A DNA stretch of 64,000 nt from NCBI GenBank assembly GCA_964019165.1, contig OZ025278.1, positions 14,875,223 to 14,939,222 of the forward strand. Direction: 5' to 3'. Made by a program: the position numbers and the translations under genes. The stretch is from Mastigias papua. Lineage: Eukaryota > Cnidaria > Scyphozoa > Rhizostomeae > Mastigiidae. Below the pieces are notes generated by a model. It saw nothing but the letters and a program-made list of their open reading frames with translations. It did no database searches and was not told where the DNA came from. Below, one piece after another: positions 51,817 through 64,000 of this stretch (the first letter of the stretch is position 1; each line of letters opens with the position of its first letter).

Positions 51817-52908
51817 TGTGAAACATTTAAAAGTAGTAGATGAATGTCAAGATATCGATGTCTAAGTATTGAACTAAGTGATTTTGAGCAAATCTTAAGC
51901 AAATAATAAATCAAAATAGTCTTATGTCAACTTTAGATATTGTAGAGGGAGGCACTATAGTAGCCCTGAACTAGTGCCATCATATTTGCATGAAGCAATA
52001 TTGTCCAGAGTTCTAAAAATTAAAAAGGAGAAATCTACCGACCATTCTAAGTTATCAATGCTCAAATGAGCTGTCAAGCCTTCATTCTAACAAGGGCTGC
52101 ATCAGCTTTCAGACTTCTACATCCTAATAAATCTAGAATGAATGGAACTCAGTTCATAAGGCTCATGTCATGCAATTAATTTCGGAAGTTCACCGGCTTT
52201 TTCCTATATCTCGTAACAATTCGTGCATAAACAAGATTTCCTTTGTCATTGCTGGAAATTGATGAAAGATACATGAAATTCATTATTGGATTTTGGGTCC
52301 TTTAAGTGAAAACAATGAATCTTAACATGTGTAAAATCAACCACCTGTTTTACAGCGTATGCTGCAAAATGAAGCAAGTGTTAGGATCTAAGGTATACTT
52401 ACTTAGGTATGACTCATGTCAAAAGGGGAAGACCTAACTACCTTTCAATGAGTGAGTGATGGTTATAGCTTGCAATGGAGGTTACTAGTAGGGGTATTTA
52501 TAACATAAAGCGTTGCCCATCTTTTCGGCCACCACCAGATTTTGTCGACTGAAGTATGATTTTTACTTGTCATTTTGAGTGACGCCAGTTTGCACCCCTT
52601 ACACAGATCGTTACACCCCATGCATAAGAGATACCAAGGCGGAGATTCCTTCTGGTGAATTATGCTGGGGTAATTGCTCAGAGATCTTAATAACAAAATA
52701 TGAGGCATCCCCTTTCAAATTATTAAATTTTTTAATAGTGAAGACAGATGCCTTTCTAACTGCTTTGAAACTTTTGGGCGTAGTGGCTCCAGATGAGTGG
52801 TTTTCACTTGTTAACCTATCCCTAAGTTATATGTGCATGTGTGCACTTCTAACTTTTCTATTTGGTGGGACAACAAAATCATGACTTCAAAAGAAATAAC
52901 GTTATACC
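51817..52908. other. Intergenic DNA
   Basis: Nothing recognisable. Confidence 0.55.
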
Positions 52909-53168
52909 TTTGGAAAATTGACGAAAGTTAGCCCACTTGTCACTCGATCAGTTTTAGGTCAAAAAATACGGTCATAGGTTTGGTAAATTGAATAACACCG
53001 GCTCACATTTCATTCAATCGATTTTGGGTCAAAAATACTTTTATAGTTTTGGTAAATTGATGAAAGTCAATCCACTTTTCACTCGATCGGTTTTGGCTCA
53101 AAGTCTAAGGTAATTGCTGTTGTATTTTGATGGAAATTACCCGATTGTTCACTCGATCGATTTTGTGA
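52909..53168. repeat. Tandem repeat of about 70 bases, about 3.7 copies
   Basis: Each unit carries TTTGGTAAATTGA..AAAGT, a CCACTTTTCACTCGATCG core, TTTTGGGTCAAAAA and a variable end. Unit starts are near 52909, 52979, 53048 and 53123. The CACTCGATCGATTTTG core is the best conserved part. Confidence 0.88.
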
Positions 53169-53213
53169 ACATCATGAATGCAGTCTTCATAGCTCGACAG
53201 GCAAAATATCCAC

Positions 53214-53572
53214 TACACGATCTTTTTTAATACGAAAACGACTTTTTCTTCTGAGCTTCAGTTTTCTTAACTTTTCCTAAACTTGAGACTGATATTTTCA
53301 TATGATTTTCTTCACGTTTATTGAAGTAAACTGGCTAGAAGAGGTTGCCATTTTTTGCTACAAAAAGTTTGATCTTTGGTAACCAAGATTATCAAAGAAA
53401 AGTTTCGAACTTTGTAAAGGAGCAGGCAAATAATGAGCTAGTATCGATTTCTGGCTCATAAAAAGGTTAATTTTGGAATTTAAGCCTCGTATTTTTCTTA
53501 ACATTTTCTTTAGATTTTGGTTTTTTGAGCCTCATTTTCTTATAAACTGTTTTCTTATAAAAAAAACGTGTA
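53214..53572. mobile_element. MITE with TACACG ends, distinct interior
   Basis: The left end TACACGATCTTTTTTAATAC and the right end CTTATAAAAAAAACGTGTA are imperfect inverted repeats. The right end again shows a doubled TTCTTATAAA (TTTTCTTATAAACTG then TTTTCTTATAAA). The interior is unrelated to the 34823 family. It is about 359 bases and non-coding. Confidence 0.65.
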
Positions 53573-54630
53573 TTTACTTCACCACCCTTTAGTTTCTGTC
53601 GGCTTATGTCCTTTCAATGTGTAAAATTTCCGGAGATTACGGTCCTCATGCAGACAAAAGTGAAGAATTCAAGGTTCAGCCGTTAATAAATTATCCAATA
53701 TATTACACAGAAATTCATCTGCATTAATAATTAATAAAAAGTATTTGCGCTTATGCCATTGTTTCTTATTTGCAACTCAGCTTTCTCTTTTGACAAGAAC
53801 TAAGATTGTTTGTGCTCAGCAATTGCAATCGGGATGAAATAGGATGTTTCGTCGAGCCTGTTTAATTGAAATGGCTGACTATGAGAGATGCTAAAATTCA
53901 AATCAAAAGAGAACCTCTCTCCGAGTTTCTTATTCGATAAATCAAAAGGTGTCTGTTTTCTTAAAGTCTCCTAAACACTATAGATCTTGTGAGCAGACAA
54001 TCATGCAGGCAGGAAAGCCAGCTCTCCAGAGTAAATACTGTAAAACCCACATATAAGGACCTTCATTTATGAAGAGCCTACAGCCCTGACTTTCAAATAG
54101 GAAATACTTACAGGTTCGTTCTATTTTCAAAAGAAGGGTGTGGTCTATCCTAAGAAATGCGCAAATGGTGTCGCAAAAGCTAAAATCTAGCATAAAGATA
54201 GAATAATCAAGCTCAAAGTTATATCAATTTCAATTTATTTTTAATGCAGATGATTATAACCCATGTTAACTAACTAATGTTAAATTGGATGAGCTACTTT
54301 CCATAGACAGATAGTTCCATTTACTATCCCTCACTTCCCTAATTACAGTTCCACAGTTTTGACTCCGCAAAGTGAGTATCAGGTCTGCATTTATTTTGAG
54401 CCATGCAACAACCTGAATTTTTGTATTCTTGATTTCATCTACTTGGAACCATCTCAGTCTGATTTTCTAATTAGGTATTTAGAAACGGTTTCATTCTTTA
54501 TCCACTGAGAAGTAAATTCAACCTGTCTGTCAGTCACCCTCTTTCATGGACACTCCGAAGCAGTACATCGATAACGGTGATAGGCTGGGTCTGCAGAGAC
54601 AAGATTAATGTTAAGGACTTGCATCATGAT
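53573..54630. other. Intergenic DNA
   Basis: Nothing recognisable. Confidence 0.55.
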
Positions 54631-55021
54631 TACCGTAAATGCTCTATTAAGCCCCCCGAAGATTATTGTTTTCAAGCACTTTAGAGTGGGTTTATTGAAG
54701 AGGGGGACTTAATAAATTTTTTGAAATATGAACAGATTTTCTAGTGATATAGTATGTATAGTTTAGGAATCTTTACCAATAACATTGTCATCTTCATTAG
54801 TTATTATCATTTCTGTTTGCAGCATATAGACGTTTGAACTTGATTTTGATTTGGTTTGTTGCCTTACTAATGAACATCATCAATACCACAAAGTTTATGC
54901 TCGTTATAAACATAGCTTATATTTGGCAGTATCCACATTTTTTAAGGGGAAGGCTTAATAAATTTTTCCTTCTGTAAAGGGGGACTTAATTCGAGGGGAG
55001 CTTAATAGAGAAATTATGGTA
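54631..55021. mobile_element. MITE with TACCGTAAA ends, copy 1
   Basis: The ends TACCGTAAATGCTCTATTAA followed by GCCCCCC, and GGGGAGCTTAATAGAGAAAT followed by TATGGTA, are inverted repeats of about 27 bases. It is 391 bases with no coding frame. The right half is repeated, inverted, from 63849 to the window end. Confidence 0.85.
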
Positions 55022-55605
55022 CTTGATCTTCCTCATCTACTAGGAGCATAAACAAGCTCATTTCAACGTCTCAGGTTCTCATGTACAGTGCCTTAGTTTA
55101 ATCATTTGACCATTAATTATCATTTGCCCCCCAACACAACCGTATACCTTACCAAACTCAAGAGTATACTCAGGGACAATAGAGGGGTAGGGAGTCGTAA
55201 CCCCCATCCTATGTTCGCTCAGAGAGCAAGAAGTTCAGACGTGTTCCTCGTTGAAAAATATAGCTATGATATTTGTATCACACATTTTCCTAGAATTAAA
55301 TCAAATGGTCACAATTTTTCGTCTCGCTTTCCTCACCTATGACCTTCAATGCCCTGTCATTCCTGATGGCCCACTTAATAGGCAATTGGTTGATAATAAT
55401 AACAATAAGCAGAATTTGAATGACTTCAATAGTAAAAGTAGAATATGCTTACAGCTAGACAAGATTCACTTGGTTATATCTTAATTTATCTTGTGGTTGA
55501 AATTGTTTATCTTTTCTTCTACGTTTAACGCGATGGTTATTTAAGTATACTTATTTGGCTCTTGTTGACGACAAAACTTGGAGATCAGCCCACTGTTACC
55601 TTATT
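55022..55605. other. Intergenic DNA
   Basis: Short open stretches only. Nothing is recognised. Confidence 0.5.
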
Positions 55606-56321
55606 GGTCCTTTTTACGCCGGGCCTTTATAACGCACGGCGTAGAAAGGAAGAAATGTGGCCTACCGCCACTGTGGGCAGCATTTTACGCCTTTCAAAAA
55701 GTACGAAATTGAGAATATATTGGGGCATTTAATTACACATTTCTAGCAGATTGTTTTTGCTACAATTTCTATTCGTCGATTTTGAGAACTTCATCAATTG
55801 TCTGAGTATGATCTTTTTCAGCGTAAGCTTGTCATTATCTGTATAATCAACTTTACTTTCTTCCTCAAATTCCACTAATCTTTATTTCATTTTCTTTTCC
55901 TTCTATGTCTTTTCTTCCATCCCTTCAAGTTTCTATTCTTCCACTTTTTCATACAGTTTTGATACAGATTGGATAACTGTTACCAAAATGATTGCGTTTC
56001 GGAACATATGAAATAAGCGACAGTAACTGTGCCTATTGGGATGCATTATAAGAAAAGTATTTGTTTCCTAAACACAATTGTACGTTCCTTATTTCTGAAC
56101 CTACTCCTAGCACTCGCTTCTGTGACAATTAGTAAGCATGGGCCCGAGTTATCTATCCTTGCCAATAGGCCTCTAAAATTTTCCAGTACTTCCAAAACAA
56201 TGACGTCAAAAATAACACCACTTTTTGGTCAAAAATTGTAAAAAGTCGGCCCTTTTTAGTCTGGCCCTTTTAACACCACTCCAAGCAGATGAACGCCGTT
56301 ACGGGCTGGCGCAAAAGGGCC
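55606..56321. mobile_element. Candidate MITE with GGTCCTTTT ends
   Basis: The left end GGTCCTTTTTACGCCGGGCC then TTTATAACG, and the right end (reverse complement) GGCCCTTTTGCGCCAGCCCG then TAACG, are imperfect inverted repeats of about 30 bases. A second GGCCCTTTTTAGTCTGGCCC sits just inside the right end. No coding frame is recognised. The borders are approximate. Confidence 0.5.
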
Positions 56322-57606
56322 AGTTAGGTAGCTAAGCCACTTGCAAACTTTGAGCGTTGAAAGATCAGATTTAGCAACTTTGAGGGAGTTGCCCTCTTTC
56401 TTTTCATATTGATTTGTTATCCATAAGTTATAATCTCATATCATTTTGAAGCAGGTCTTGTATGAAGAGTAGTTTGCTGTCACTGATACGATGTACCTAT
56501 GGACACATTAGTAGAATAAGCAAAAGAAATATATAGAATGAATAAATAAAGGATTGTATGAAAAAGTTAAATATTTTCCAGTATATTGAAAACCTTTTCT
56601 CATCTTATGCTCATCATAGTTTTAGAACATCTGATACTGTAGTGGATGTCGGACGAGAGAAGTTCAGTATATTAGAAAATGTATCGGTTATGTTTCTGCT
56701 TCTCTTGCTCCGTGGTCGTACACTTGAAAACAGTGTAGGAACTGCCTTGTACGGGAGTGCCAGGTGGGAGACTAGCTGGGAGTCATGGGGACTTGAGAGG
56801 AAAAGTTTTGCTCCTTTGTTGAGCTTGAACAGGAAGGACACGTAGAACAGGTCAAGGCAGAAAGATACTTCCTTGTCTTTTTGTTCAGATACGTAAAGAT
56901 GTAAAAGTTTTTATGTACTACCCCAACAGATACCCAGAATTTCAAAAAGCGTGCTCTTGTGTTTCACTTTTTCTGGAAGAAATAATCTCTCCGAATTCTA
57001 AAAAGGATTATTTGTTATCTAATAGGATTTGATCCGAGAAGAGCACATTTTCCATTTGCTGGCCATCATTTGGATCCACGTAGCACAGTTAAATCTCTGA
57101 AGTTAAGGCTGGACGGGAATCTTTATCGGTTCGTGAATCAGCATATAGGTTGAGTGTGAATTTTATGAAAGAATTGCTTTCTCTCATCACTGTGTAGATT
57201 GAAAGTGCTTGACATACAAAGCACGAGGACTTACCAAAGAGAAAGTACTATTTGCTCTTATCATTTCTCTTTCGTGTATAGATAGTAATGATTTCATTAT
57301 TTTAGTCATAACGTTGCATAGCTTGGTCCTATTCGCACATTTTTTGTCAGGTAAGTAAAGGGGTACGCCCCCTACAAACTGCATTTGACGATCCAATCTC
57401 TGGTGGAGGAAATCGATTTGGAAGATGTTTCATAGAGACTCTAGTGTCTAGAAAGTCCATCTCTGCTGTATCCAATTTCAGGTTAAGGCCTAATTCGAAA
57501 GGAGTATTCTGAAGCTATCAAATAATGATTGCCTTTACATGAAGATTTAGAATCAGTCATATTTCCATCATTGTTCAAGAACTGATTCTCTTGCAAGTGG
57601 CTAAAG
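56322..57606. other. Region upstream of ASAP
   Basis: It presumably includes the ASAP promoter and 5' UTR. A minus-strand stretch near 57350-57480 (TAEMDFLDTRVSMKH) hints at an RT fragment but is too weak to call. Confidence 0.4.

Positions 57607-64000
<6,394 letters not shown>

Noticed and set aside
57180..57480. Minus-strand TAEMDFLDTRVSMKH as a Penelope-like reverse transcriptase
   Set aside because: Only the FLDT.VS core resembles the family. The downstream motifs expected next are not seen in any frame.

Overview
The window looks like nuclear DNA of an intron-rich, AT-rich animal. Four conserved metazoan genes are split by GT-AG introns and separated by non-coding DNA full of long (AT)n runs, non-LTR retrotransposon remnants and short terminal-inverted-repeat elements. 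The style of the LINE reverse transcriptase resembles elements I know from cnidarians. That placement is only a guess; nothing here fixes the species.

Layout. Positions 1-870 hold a frameshifted Tigger/pogo-like DNA transposon remnant. Positions 1082-1937 (+) carry the last three coding exons of an ERGIC3-like ER-Golgi cargo receptor; the rest lies left of the window. A 5'-truncated LINE lies at 4464-5491 (-). Positions 5861-31926 (+) hold a complete-looking KCNQ (Kv7) voltage-gated potassium channel. I rebuilt it as 15 exons that close into one 630-residue frame, with S1-S6, TIGYGD filter, PAG hinge, IQ calmodulin site, helix C and a C-terminal coiled coil. Positions 31927-45333 are intergenic and rich in mobile-element debris. 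Positions 45334-48106 (-) hold a two-exon Tribbles pseudokinase of 341 residues with a C-terminal COP1-type motif. Positions 48107-57606 are intergenic and rich in MITEs. Positions 57607 to beyond 63827 (+) hold the first six coding exons (139 codons) of an ASAP-family Arf GAP, covering the start of its BAR domain and running off the right edge.

The four genes act in different processes (ER-Golgi transport, membrane excitability, protein-turnover scaffolding, Arf/membrane remodelling). I see no operon-like or functional cluster. No CRISPR, rRNA or confident tRNA gene is present.

The more unusual points are: a KCNQ pore helix reading SLLTIGYGD; a KCNQ helix B lacking its usual basic cluster; a Tribbles protein with Arg at the ATP-binding lysine position; a family of short elements with TACACG-like ends and a doubled TTATAAG motif just inside each end; a second MITE family with TACCGTAAA ends; and several tandem arrays. 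I found no convincing new multi-gene system.
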